Positions 16,675 through 24,359 of a stretch of DNA of 64,000 nucleotides are shown here, piece after piece; the first letter of the stretch is position 1; every line of letters starts with the position of its first letter. The position numbers and the translations under genes are program-made. The DNA is from Bifidobacterium platyrrhinorum. GTDB taxonomy: Bacteria; Actinomycetota; Actinomycetes; Actinomycetales; Bifidobacteriaceae. The notes below the pieces were generated by a model. The model saw only the letters and a list, made by a program, of their open reading frames with translations. It was not told where the DNA came from and ran no database searches. The stretch is taken from positions 265,254 to 329,253 of the forward strand of contig NZ_WHZV01000001.1 of NCBI RefSeq assembly GCF_010667645.1, read 5' to 3'.

Positions 16675-16871
16675 ATGGCGAAAGGCACGGCTCCGCGTCG
16701 TCGGGGGCGTGGGGCTTGGATGTCTTCGGCCGCGGCGCGTCGCCGGCTTGCGTCGCCGTGCGCGCGGAACGCGGTCGTTGCGGGGGAGGGGAGGAATGAA
16801 CCGCCGGGCGGGGAGTCGTCGTTGACGGCCCGCCCGGGTTCGGTTGCGGGTGCGGCCGGGGCCGCGCCGGA

Positions 16872-17768
16872 TCACTTGCCGATGGCGGCCAGGTAGTCCG
16901 GGATCTGGGCCGGGTAGGTCGGCCACGCGCCGTTCTGCGTGCACACGAACGCCGCGGTGTTCACGGCCTTGCGGTGCGCCTCGGCGAGCGTGTCGCCGAG
17001 CAGGATGCGCGCGGTGAACGTGCCGGAGAAGGAATCGCCGGCGCCGACGGTGTCGACGACCTCGACGCGCGGGGTGTCGACGGTGGAGATCTCGCCGTTC
17101 TTCGACATGATCGTGGAGTAGGCGGAGCCGGCGGTCAGGATCACGTAGTCGAGGTCGAACTGGTCGAGGAACCAGCGGGAGGCGTCCTCGCCGGAGGTGC
17201 CGCGGATGTCGAACATGTCGCGCAGGAGCAGCAGCTCCTCGTCGTTGATCTTGAACACGGTGGCCGCCTTGAGCAGCTCCTCGATGAGCTCCTTGGAGTA
17301 GTGGTCGCCGCGCAGGTTGATGTCGAAGAACTTCATCGCGCCCGGCTTGGTGTGCTTGAGCAGCTCGGTGATGGTGGCGTGGGATTCGGGGGAGCGCAGG
17401 GCCAGGGTGCCGTAGCACACGGCGTCGGCCTGCTCGACGACCTCGATGAGCTGCTTGGTGTACAGGATGTGGTCCCAGGCGACGTTCTTGACGATGGTGT
17501 ACTCGGGGATGCCGTTGCGCAGCTCGACCTCGACGGTGGAGGTCGGCCAGGCGTTGCGCTGGATGACGGCGTGGATGCCGGCCTTGGCGGTTTCGGCGAG
17601 CAGCTCGTCGCCGAGCTCGTCCTCGCCGACGGCGGAGATGGAGTAGCCGTCGGCGCCGTTCATCATCGAGTGGTACGCGAAGTTCACCGGGGCGCCGCCG
17701 GCGCGCTTGCCGGTGGGCAGCATATCCCACAGGAGCTCGCCGAGGGAGAGAACGATGGGCTTGGACAT
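16872..17768 (-). CDS. Fructokinase (PfkB family)
   Basis: A 298-residue ribokinase/PfkB-family sugar kinase. The substrate-binding block GGAPVNFAYH is at about residues 24-33 and the catalytic anion-hole motif DTVGAGDSFSG at about 244-254, with the GAGD aspartate as base. It resembles the characterised bifidobacterial fructokinases and would convert fructose to fructose-6-phosphate, the entry point of the bifid shunt. The ATG at 17768 follows AAAGGAAC; an in-frame GTG at 17783 overlaps that ribosome site. Beside the mannose isomerase and symporter it completes the route from mannose to fructose-6-phosphate. It is probably controlled by the ROK regulator encoded just upstream. Confidence 0.9.
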   Translation of the reverse strand: MSKPIVLSLGELLWDMLPTGKRAGGAPVNFAYHSMMNGADGYSISAVGEDELGDELLAETAKAGIHAVIQRNAWPTSTVEVELRNGIPEYTIVKNVAWDHILYTKQLIEVVEQADAVCYGTLALRSPESHATITELLKHTKPGAMKFFDINLRGDHYSKELIEELLKAATVFKINDEELLLLRDMFDIRGTSGEDASRWFLDQFDLDYVILTAGSAYSTIMSKNGEISTVDTPRVEVVDTVGAGDSFSGTFTARILLGDTLAEAHRKAVNTAAFVCTQNGAWPTYPAQIPDYLAAIGK

Positions 17769-17832
17769 GGTGGTTCCTTTCACTGGTTGGTTGGTTCGGT
17801 TTTCCGTTTGGAAATCTTGGGGGTCGGACGGT

Positions 17833-19053
17833 CTAGCTCAGGTCGAAGAACATGGACGGCCGGTCGAGGAACTGGGTGACCGCCACCGCCGCCGCGCCGC
17901 AGACGATGGCGTCCGTGGGCATGGTGGACAGGGTGATCTCGGTGGAGTCGTAGATCTCGGCGATGGACCGGCTGCGCACGGTGGCGCGCACCTCGTCGAG
18001 CAGGGCCTCGCCGGCCTCGGAGACGATGTCGCCGATGATGATGCGATGCGGGTTGAACGTGTTGAAGACGTTGACGCAGCCGTAGCCGACGTACCGGGCG
18101 ATGCACCGCACGAGTTCGACGGCGCGCTCCTCGCCGTGCGAGGCGAGGGAGAACAGGCGCCGCGTCGCGCAGGTGTTGCTCATGCCCGCGGCCCCGGGGA
18201 CGGCTTCGCCCTCCTCGATGAGCATCGAGCGGATGGCGGGGGTGGAGCAGTAGCGTTCGAGGCAGCCGAAGTTGCCGCAGTCGCAGGGCCTGCCGTTGAC
18301 GTCGATGGAGACGTGGCCGATCTCCGCCGCGGCGCCGAGCGCCCCGTTGACGAGACGGCCGTTGTCGATGACCCCGAGGCCGACGCCTTCGCCGACCAGA
18401 TAGTAGGCCAGGTTGTCCTCGCCGTGGGAGTCGGGGTCGAACAGGTAGTGGGAGAGCGCCCCGGCGCGGGCGTCCTGCTCGATGAACACGGGCACGCTGA
18501 AGGCGTGCGAGAACTCGTCGATGAAGTTGATGTCGCGCCAGCCCTGCATCGACGAGACCACGGCCGTGCGCCCCTTGGCGTGCATGTACGGGCCGGGGAC
18601 GGCCATGCCGACGGCGACGATGGAGGAATCCGCCTTGATGAGCCGGGCGATGCGCTCATGGATGGCGGAGACGGTGGAGGCGATGGTGTCGTTGGTGACG
18701 GGCGGGAGCTCCTCGAGGCCCAGCGTCTCGCCGCACAGGTCGAACAGGCCGATCTGCACGAGGGAGCGGGCGAACTTCACGCCGACGACGTGGAAGCGGG
18801 AGGTATCGAGTTTGAGGCCGATGGAGCGGCGGTTCTTCTCGCCCTCCATATCGCCGGTCTCCTCGATGGCGCCCGCCTCGATGAGCTGGGCGGTGATCTT
18901 GGAGATGGCCGCGGGGGTGAGGTTCAGGGCCTTGGCGATCTGCGCGCGGGAGCTGACGCCCTCGTGGTACAGGTGCTGCAGGATGCGGGAGCGGTTCGAC
19001 TCGGCCACGGTCGCCTGGGTCGCCGTGGTGTTGGCTGCGATGCTGCCGTTCAT
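17833..19053 (-). CDS. ROK-family transcriptional regulator (fructokinase side)
   Basis: A 406-residue ROK repressor. The winged helix-turn-helix occupies about residues 20-75 (SSRAQIAKALNLTPAAISKI). The sugar-kinase-like ROK domain follows, with GEGVGLGVIDNGRLVNGALG and the zinc motif CDCGNFGCLERYC. The ATG at 19053 is set by a near-perfect AAGGAGGTG six to seven bases upstream. A palindromic site at 19114-19128 in its promoter region suggests autoregulation. The 64-base gap to fructokinase means both may be co-transcribed. The effector is unknown, plausibly a hexose. Confidence 0.88.
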   Translation of the reverse strand: MNGSIAANTTATQATVAESNRSRILQHLYHEGVSSRAQIAKALNLTPAAISKITAQLIEAGAIEETGDMEGEKNRRSIGLKLDTSRFHVVGVKFARSLVQIGLFDLCGETLGLEELPPVTNDTIASTVSAIHERIARLIKADSSIVAVGMAVPGPYMHAKGRTAVVSSMQGWRDINFIDEFSHAFSVPVFIEQDARAGALSHYLFDPDSHGEDNLAYYLVGEGVGLGVIDNGRLVNGALGAAAEIGHVSIDVNGRPCDCGNFGCLERYCSTPAIRSMLIEEGEAVPGAAGMSNTCATRRLFSLASHGEERAVELVRCIARYVGYGCVNVFNTFNPHRIIIGDIVSEAGEALLDEVRATVRSRSIAEIYDSTEITLSTMPTDAIVCGAAAVAVTQFLDRPSMFFDLS

Positions 19054-19113
19054 CTCGACACCTCCTTGCGCCGCGGTTGTCCGCTCCTCGTTGAATCTGA
19101 ACTTGGTTGAGAT

Positions 19114-19128
19114 ATTAACGCGGTTAAT
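19114..19128. promoter_or_regulatory. Palindromic ROK-type operator in the ROK/cutC divergent region
   Basis: ATTAAC-GCG-GTTAAT is a perfect inverted repeat with a three-base spacer, flanked by TTGA and TCAA. It lies between the divergent ROK and cutC genes, close to both start codons, in an AT-rich patch. It is likely the ROK autoregulatory site and may also affect cutC. Confidence 0.75.
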
Positions 19129-19235
19129 CAATCAACGCAATTACGACATGTCGGCGTGTCGTGCGGCGTCCCCGCGCATGCGGCGGCCGGCGCTAGGATG
19201 GGTCGCGACATCGCAACGCCGTCGAGGAGGACGAC

Positions 19236-19976
19236 ATGACCATGATCGAAATCGCCGTGCAGGACGTCGCCGGGGCGCGTATCGCCGCCCGGGAGGGCGC
19301 CGACCGCATCGAACTGTGCGCGGCGCTGGGGGCCACCGGCGGGCTCACCCCCAGCGCGGGGATGATCGCCGCGTGCGCCGCCGTCGGCGTGCCCCGCGGC
19401 GTGCAGGCGCTCGTCAGGCCGCGCGCCGGATCCTTCGTGTTCGACGACGACGAGAAGGCGGTGCAGCTCGCCGACGTGCGCGGCGCCGTGCTCGCCGGGG
19501 CCTCGGGCGTCGTCGTCGGCGGTCTCGACGCCGACGGGAACGTCGACGCGCCGTTCGCCGCCGCGCTCGCCGACGCGGCGCGCCGCGTCGGCCTGGAGTC
19601 CGGGCGGGACGTCGAGGTCACGTTCCACCGCGCCTTCGACATGGTGCCGGACCGTACGGCCGCGTTGGAGACGCTGATCGGATTGGGGTACACGCGCGTG
19701 CTCACCTCGGGCGGCGCGCCTGACGTGATCGCCGGCCTGCCCGAACTGCGCGCGCTCGTCGCGCTTGCCGGCGGGCGCATCCAGATCGAGGCGGGAGGCG
19801 GGCTGACGGTGGCCGCCATCCCGTCCGTGGCCGGCGTCGGGGTGGACGCGCTGCACATGTCGGCCCGGCGACTCGTGCCGTCGCATGGAGGGCCGGGCGG
19901 CGGCGGGGACGCGCCCGTGGAACGCACCGATGCGGATGTGGTGCGCGCGGCCGTGGCCGCCGCCCACGGCGTGTGA
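19236..19976 (+). CDS. cutC: CutC family protein
   Basis: A 246-residue TIM-barrel protein of the CutC family. Family blocks seen are EGADRIELCAALGATGGLTPS near the N-terminus, VFDDDEKA, VTFHRAFDMV and LTSGGAP. CutC was named for copper homeostasis but its biochemical role is unsettled. In gut bacteria, genes of this family often sit in glycan or sugar loci, as here. The start follows GAGGAGG. The tail after about residue 215 is Gly/Pro-rich and not conserved. It is transcribed away from the ROK gene across a palindromic operator. Confidence 0.85.
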   Translation: MTMIEIAVQDVAGARIAAREGADRIELCAALGATGGLTPSAGMIAACAAVGVPRGVQALVRPRAGSFVFDDDEKAVQLADVRGAVLAGASGVVVGGLDADGNVDAPFAAALADAARRVGLESGRDVEVTFHRAFDMVPDRTAALETLIGLGYTRVLTSGGAPDVIAGLPELRALVALAGGRIQIEAGGGLTVAAIPSVAGVGVDALHMSARRLVPSHGGPGGGGDAPVERTDADVVRAAVAAAHGV

Positions 19977-19981
19977 GGGAA

Positions 19982-20009
19982 GGGGCGGCGTGCGTCGGGC
20001 GCACGCCCC
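19982..20009. terminator. Terminator between convergent cutC and ROK2
   Basis: GGCGTGCG (19987-19994) pairs with CGCACGCC (20000-20007), extended by flanking G/C bases, in the 40-base gap between two convergent stop codons. Confidence 0.5.
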
Positions 20010-20016
20010 GCGCTCG

Positions 20017-21180
20017 TCACTCTTCGGGGCGGGCCCCGGGTCGGTCCTCCAGATGGCGCAGCACCGCCGCGATCGCGGCGCCGCGCATCACCAGGCCCGG
20101 TCCGCATTGGCAGCGGCGGATGCGGGTGCGGCCGCGGAACGTCGAGGCGGTCATGGCGTCGAACCGCTCCTGCGCCGCGTCCAGGAAGGTGCTGTTGACG
20201 ATGTCCGCGGGGCCGTACACGCAGACGTCCTCCAGGTCGAGCAGTCCCACCGGCATGGCCAGGGCCGAGGCCAGGTACGAGCCCGCCTCGGCGATGAGCG
20301 GTCGTCTGTCGCGCAGGCCGGAGGCCTTCATGCGCGCGCGCAGGGCCGGGGCGGCGATGATCGTCTCCATGCAGCCGCGCTTGCCGCACGGGCACGGCTC
20401 GCCCCGGTCCGGATCGAGCGAGATGTGGCCTATCTCGCCGCCGGCGTGATGCACGCCGACCACCGGCACGTCGTCGATGAGCGTGGCCGAGGCGATGCCC
20501 CTGTCGAGCTTGACGAACAGCAGATTCGGGCCGGCCTCGCCGAAGAAGCGTTCCGTGAACATCGATCCGACCACGTCGTTGACCACGGTGACGGGAATGG
20601 TGAACCGGGATTCGATGGCGCCCTTCAGGTCGACGTCGTGCCAGTCCAGGGCCGTGGACGTGCGGACCACCCCGTCGCTGATGACGCCGGGCGCGGCCAC
20701 GCCGATGCCGATGACGGTCCCGTCGTCCACGTCGGCGCGCAGCTGGTCGACGAGCTGCACGATGGCGTCGGCGTCGATGCGCCGGCCGGGTTCAAGGGTG
20801 ACCTCCATGTGATCCTGCGGGATGCCCAGCAGGTCGGTGACGGCGCCCTGGATGAGGTTGTCCTGCGACAGGTCGACGACGATGACGTGCAGGCGCATCG
20901 GATCGATGGTGAGCAGCGTGGCGCGCTTGCCCTTGCCGCTCGGATTCATCTCATGGCCGCTTTCGCGGATGAGCCCCTCGTCGAGCATGTCGTTGACCAC
21001 GTCGGAGACGGCGACGCGCGACAGCCCGGTCAGACGGCTCAGTTCGGCGCGGGAGCGCGGCGTCGAGGGGAACAGCAGGTCGAAGATGAGCGAGCGGTTC
21101 ATGCGGCGCACGTCCGAGGGGCTCGCCTTCGTCTGCCTGCCGGTCGCCTGCCGCGGTCCGAGGTGGGTCAATGGGGCCAT
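20017..21180 (-). CDS. nagR: ROK-family regulator, NagR-like
   Basis: A 387-residue ROK protein with an N-terminal winged helix (SRAELSRLTGLSRVAVSDVV, about 40-60) and a ROK domain with the zinc motif CPCGKRGCMETI. It is divergent from nagB-nagA, the usual place for the amino-sugar repressor NagR in bifidobacteria. GlcNAc-6-phosphate is the likely effector by analogy. The ATG at 21180 has an AGGAA site. A longer in-frame start at 21225 lacks one. Because the kinase-like active-site residues were not checked against an alignment, residual kinase activity is not judged. Confidence 0.82.
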   Translation of the reverse strand: MAPLTHLGPRQATGRQTKASPSDVRRMNRSLIFDLLFPSTPRSRAELSRLTGLSRVAVSDVVNDMLDEGLIRESGHEMNPSGKGKRATLLTIDPMRLHVIVVDLSQDNLIQGAVTDLLGIPQDHMEVTLEPGRRIDADAIVQLVDQLRADVDDGTVIGIGVAAPGVISDGVVRTSTALDWHDVDLKGAIESRFTIPVTVVNDVVGSMFTERFFGEAGPNLLFVKLDRGIASATLIDDVPVVGVHHAGGEIGHISLDPDRGEPCPCGKRGCMETIIAAPALRARMKASGLRDRRPLIAEAGSYLASALAMPVGLLDLEDVCVYGPADIVNSTFLDAAQERFDAMTASTFRGRTRIRRCQCGPGLVMRGAAIAAVLRHLEDRPGARPEE

Positions 21181-21478
21181 GTCGGTTCCTGCTTCCTTCC
21201 GGTTGCCGTGTTCGTCGTGTGACATGATGGGCGAATGACGCCCCGGTGACGGGGCGGTGAATAAGCAACGTTCTTTTCATTATATCGGCGACAATGTGCC
21301 CATACTACGAAGAAACCCGAAGAACTGGCGCTTTTTGAATTATGTAACTATCATTAACAAATGACGGCTTCACGCTGTCATACAACATCGGATAATGCAG
21401 GGTCGGCCAGCGGGTCCATCCCGGCGCACGGAGGCGTCGGGGGCTGGCGCGACCGGGTTCCCCGGAAAGGTGGTTGTG
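21181..21478. promoter_or_regulatory. nagR-nagB divergent control region
   Basis: This 298-base region is AT-rich in its middle. For nagB, a TTCACG (21369-21374), 16-base spacer and GATAAT (21391-21396) form a plausible promoter. Upstream, TGTAAC (21343-21348) and TTAACA (21354-21359) form an imperfect inverted repeat that could be the ROK operator. No gene is seen inside it. Confidence 0.5.
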
Positions 21479-22291
21479 ATGGTTGAGGTGATCGTGGTCC
21501 GCGACGAGGACGAGGCCGGCGAGATCTATGCGGGATGCGTGGCCTCGCTGATCCGGCGCAAGCCGGACGCGGTGCTGGGTCTGGCGACGGGGTCGAGCCC
21601 GTTGGCGGCGTACCGCCATCTGGCGGCGCGCGTGCGCGCCGAGTCGATCGACGTGTCGCAGGTGCGCGGGTTCGCGCTGGACGAGTACATCGGCCTGCCG
21701 CTGGACCATCCGGAGTCGTACCATTCGGTGATCCACCGCACGGTGGTTGAGCCGCTGGGGCTGGACCCGGCCAAGGTGCATGTGCCGGGTGACGTGCTGG
21801 ACGGCGCGCCCCTGTCCGACGGGGAGCGTGTGGCCAAGGCCGGCGCGGCGTACGACGAGGCGATCGCCGAGGCGGGAGGCATCGACGTGCAGATCCTGGG
21901 CATCGGCACGGACGGCCACGTCGGGTTCAACGAGCCCGGCTCGTCCCTGGCGTCGGGCACGCGCGTGAAGACGCTGGCGCAGCAGACGCGCATCGACAAC
22001 GCGCGCTTCTTCGACGGCGACGTGGACAAGGTGCCGACGCACTGCATCACGCAGGGCATCGGCACGATCATGCGCGCCCGCCACCTGGTGCTGCTGGCGT
22101 TCGGTTCGGGCAAGGCCGAGGCCGTCGCCGAGACGGTGGAGGGCGGCGTGAGCGCGTTCTGCCCCGCCTCGGCGCTGCAGCTGCACCCGCACGCGACGAT
22201 CATCGTGGACGAGGAGGCCGCCTCCCGCCTGCGCCACAAGGACTACTACCGGTACGCGTACACGCACAAGCCCGCCTGGCAGGGCATCTGA
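21479..22291 (+). CDS. nagB: Glucosamine-6-phosphate deaminase
   Basis: A 270-residue enzyme converting glucosamine-6-phosphate to fructose-6-phosphate and ammonia. Diagnostic blocks are LATGSSPLAAY (about 35-45), FALDEYIGL with the catalytic Asp68 (about 65-73), and GIGTDGHVGFNEPGS (about 141-155). Length is exactly that of the family. The ATG at 21479 is chosen over an in-frame upstream start at 21395 because it follows GGAAAGG and aligns with the conserved N-terminus. It forms an operon with nagA, 54 bases downstream, and is divergent from the NagR-like regulator. Confidence 0.95.
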   Translation: MVEVIVVRDEDEAGEIYAGCVASLIRRKPDAVLGLATGSSPLAAYRHLAARVRAESIDVSQVRGFALDEYIGLPLDHPESYHSVIHRTVVEPLGLDPAKVHVPGDVLDGAPLSDGERVAKAGAAYDEAIAEAGGIDVQILGIGTDGHVGFNEPGSSLASGTRVKTLAQQTRIDNARFFDGDVDKVPTHCITQGIGTIMRARHLVLLAFGSGKAEAVAETVEGGVSAFCPASALQLHPHATIIVDEEAASRLRHKDYYRYAYTHKPAWQGI

Positions 22292-22345
22292 GGCCCTCGG
22301 GGAACGGTGATCGGCGGAATCGGCGAATCGACAAGGAGCGGACAC

Positions 22346-23632
22346 ATGGTCGAATCGGATAGGAACACGGTCGCGGCGCGCGTGACTGCCGCGATGGAGG
22401 GGCCGGCGGCCCCGGTCGCGGTGCGCGGCGCCCGCAAGGTGGACGCCGCCGGCGTGCGCGACGGCTGGTGGACGGTGTCGGACGCGCGCGGCGTGATCGT
22501 CGCGTCGGGCACCGGCGACGAGGCGTTCGAACACGCCTGCCGCACCGTCGGCATCGACCCCGCCTCGCGCGGGTCGGTCATCGACGCGGACGGGATGATC
22601 CTCACGCCCGGCTACGTGGACATCCACGCGCACGGCGCATGGCAGGCCAGCTTCGACGACGGGCCCGAGGGGATCGACATGGCGCGCGCCGGGCACGCGG
22701 TGCACGGTACCACCCGCCAGGTGCTGTCCCTGATCACGAACCCCCTGGACGTGATGTGCCGCAACATCCGCGTGGTGCGTGAACGGATGAAGAGCCGTCC
22801 GGACATCCTCGGATGCCATCTGGAGGGGCCGTTCCTCGCGCTCAAGCGCAAGGGCGCGCACGACCCGAACTGCCTCAGGGACCCGGTGGACGAGATCGTG
22901 GACGACATGCTCGACGCGTCCGGCGCCGACCCGGCGACGGGGCGGCCCGGATGCATCCGCCAGATCACCATCGCCCCGGAGCTGGAGCACGGCGTGTCCG
23001 CCATCCGCCGGTTCGCGGCCGCGGGCGTCGTGCCGGCTGTGGGCCACTGCGACGCCGACTACGCGACGGCGCGCGCCGGTTTCGACGCGGGCGCCGGCAT
23101 CATGACGCACATGTTCAACGCGATGAACGGCCTGCACCACCGCGAGCCCGGCCCGATCCCCGCCGCCGTGGAGGACCCGCGCGTCACCATCGAACTCATC
23201 AACGACGGGTTCCATGTGCAGGACCCGATGGTCAGGCTCGGCTTCAACCTGGCGCCGCACCGCATCGCGTTCGTCACGGACGCGATGGCCGCGACCGGTT
23301 GCCCGGACGGTCCGTACAAGCTGGGCGAGCTGGACGTGAACGTGGTCGACGGCCACGCGCGCCTCGTGTCGAACGGGGCGATTGCCGGATCCACGCTCAC
23401 CCTCGAGACCGCGGTGCGCCGCGCCGTGCTCGACCTGGGATTCGCCCCGGCCGACGCGGTCGAGGCCGCCACCCTGGTCCCGGCCCGCGCGCTCGGCCTC
23501 GACCGGCCGAACCCGGTCACCGGCGCGCCGTTGGGCCTCATCGCCCCGGGCCGCGCTGCCGATCTCAACCTCATCGCCCCGGCCGACTGGACCGTCGCGC
23601 ACTCCTGGTGCGCCGGCCGCCGCATCCGGTAG
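22346..23632 (+). CDS. nagA: N-acetylglucosamine-6-phosphate deacetylase
   Basis: A 428-residue amidohydrolase that removes the acetyl group of GlcNAc-6-phosphate. Metal and catalytic motifs appear in order: GYVDIHAHG, GCHLEGPFL, AVGHCDA, THMFNAMNG and the catalytic Asp in FVTDAMAATG. The start at 22346 follows AAGGAGC. An in-frame ATG at 22307 is upstream of that site. It lies with nagB under probable NagR control and ends at a very strong terminator. It handles the GlcNAc part of N-glycans and mucin sugars. Confidence 0.95.
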   Translation: MVESDRNTVAARVTAAMEGPAAPVAVRGARKVDAAGVRDGWWTVSDARGVIVASGTGDEAFEHACRTVGIDPASRGSVIDADGMILTPGYVDIHAHGAWQASFDDGPEGIDMARAGHAVHGTTRQVLSLITNPLDVMCRNIRVVRERMKSRPDILGCHLEGPFLALKRKGAHDPNCLRDPVDEIVDDMLDASGADPATGRPGCIRQITIAPELEHGVSAIRRFAAAGVVPAVGHCDADYATARAGFDAGAGIMTHMFNAMNGLHHREPGPIPAAVEDPRVTIELINDGFHVQDPMVRLGFNLAPHRIAFVTDAMAATGCPDGPYKLGELDVNVVDGHARLVSNGAIAGSTLTLETAVRRAVLDLGFAPADAVEAATLVPARALGLDRPNPVTGAPLGLIAPGRAADLNLIAPADWTVAHSWCAGRRIR

Positions 23633-23673
23633 GAGGTTCGCCCCGGCCGCGCGCAAGGCCGGGGCGATACGCG

Positions 23674-23722
23674 AAGGACCGTATGTCCCGTGATCCGAAT
23701 CACGGGACATACGGTCCTTTTT
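23674..23722 (+). terminator. Strong intrinsic terminator of nagB-nagA
   Basis: A 21-bp perfect stem (23674-23694 with 23699-23719), a CCGA loop and a T run to 23722. A smaller GC hairpin precedes it near 23640-23665. Confidence 0.92.
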
Positions 23723-23762
23723 CGCACCCGGCCGGAAGACCGCCCCTCCGGCGGGAGCCGGC

Positions 23763-24281
23763 TCAGCGGCGCTCGCCGTCGAAGACGAACAGCGCGTGGG
23801 CGTCCCCCTTCGCCTTGTTCGCCATATACGTGCGGAACAAGGCCAGACGCTCCACGGTGCTCCGCGCCAGCGGCTCGGGCAGGTCGTCCAGGCCGAACCA
23901 GCCGACGGCCAGGCTTTCGTCGTCGCCGACGAACGGTTCGGCGTTGCCTCCCGGCTTCAACGCGCACAGGAACGAATGGTCCATGTACTGCGCGTTGTCG
24001 CCGTTCGCGTAGGTGATGACGCGCGTGTCCGAGGTGACCGCCACCAGATCGGTGACGACCGCGTCCACGCCCGTCTCCTCCTTGATCTCGCGCACCACCG
24101 TGTCGGCCGGCTGCTCGCCCGGTTCGTTGATGCCGTACACCATCGCCCATTCGCCGGTGTCCGAGCGGCGGCCGAGCAGCACGCGGCCATCGCCGTCCAG
24201 CAAGCAACCGGTCACGCCGATCAGCCACAGCGGATCGTGGCCGATCTTCTTCCTCAGGTCGAGGATGAACTGCGGGGTCAT
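23763..24281 (-). CDS. Nudix hydrolase
   Basis: A 172-residue Nudix-fold hydrolase. The Nudix box is complete: Gly, then NEPGEQPADTVVREIKEETGV, matching G-x5-E-x7-REUxEExGU at about residues 50-72. It should hydrolyse a nucleoside diphosphate linked to another group, with Mg2+. The substrate is unknown. The ATG at 24281 follows GAAGGAGC. It lies downstream of aminopeptidase P on the same strand with a 78-base gap that has no convincing terminator, so co-transcription is possible. Confidence 0.88.
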   Translation of the reverse strand: MTPQFILDLRKKIGHDPLWLIGVTGCLLDGDGRVLLGRRSDTGEWAMVYGINEPGEQPADTVVREIKEETGVDAVVTDLVAVTSDTRVITYANGDNAQYMDHSFLCALKPGGNAEPFVGDDESLAVGWFGLDDLPEPLARSTVERLALFRTYMANKAKGDAHALFVFDGERR

Positions 24282-24359
24282 ATGTGCTCCTTCACTAACT
24301 GAGCGCTTCGCGCGCTGCCATGTCTCCTCACGGCTGTCGCCGTTCGGCGTCGCCTACGG

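Noticed and set aside
24282..24359. Intergenic element similar to the ispH-typA hairpin region
   Set aside because: Only a short TCGCCTACGG segment is shared, too little to call a repeat family.
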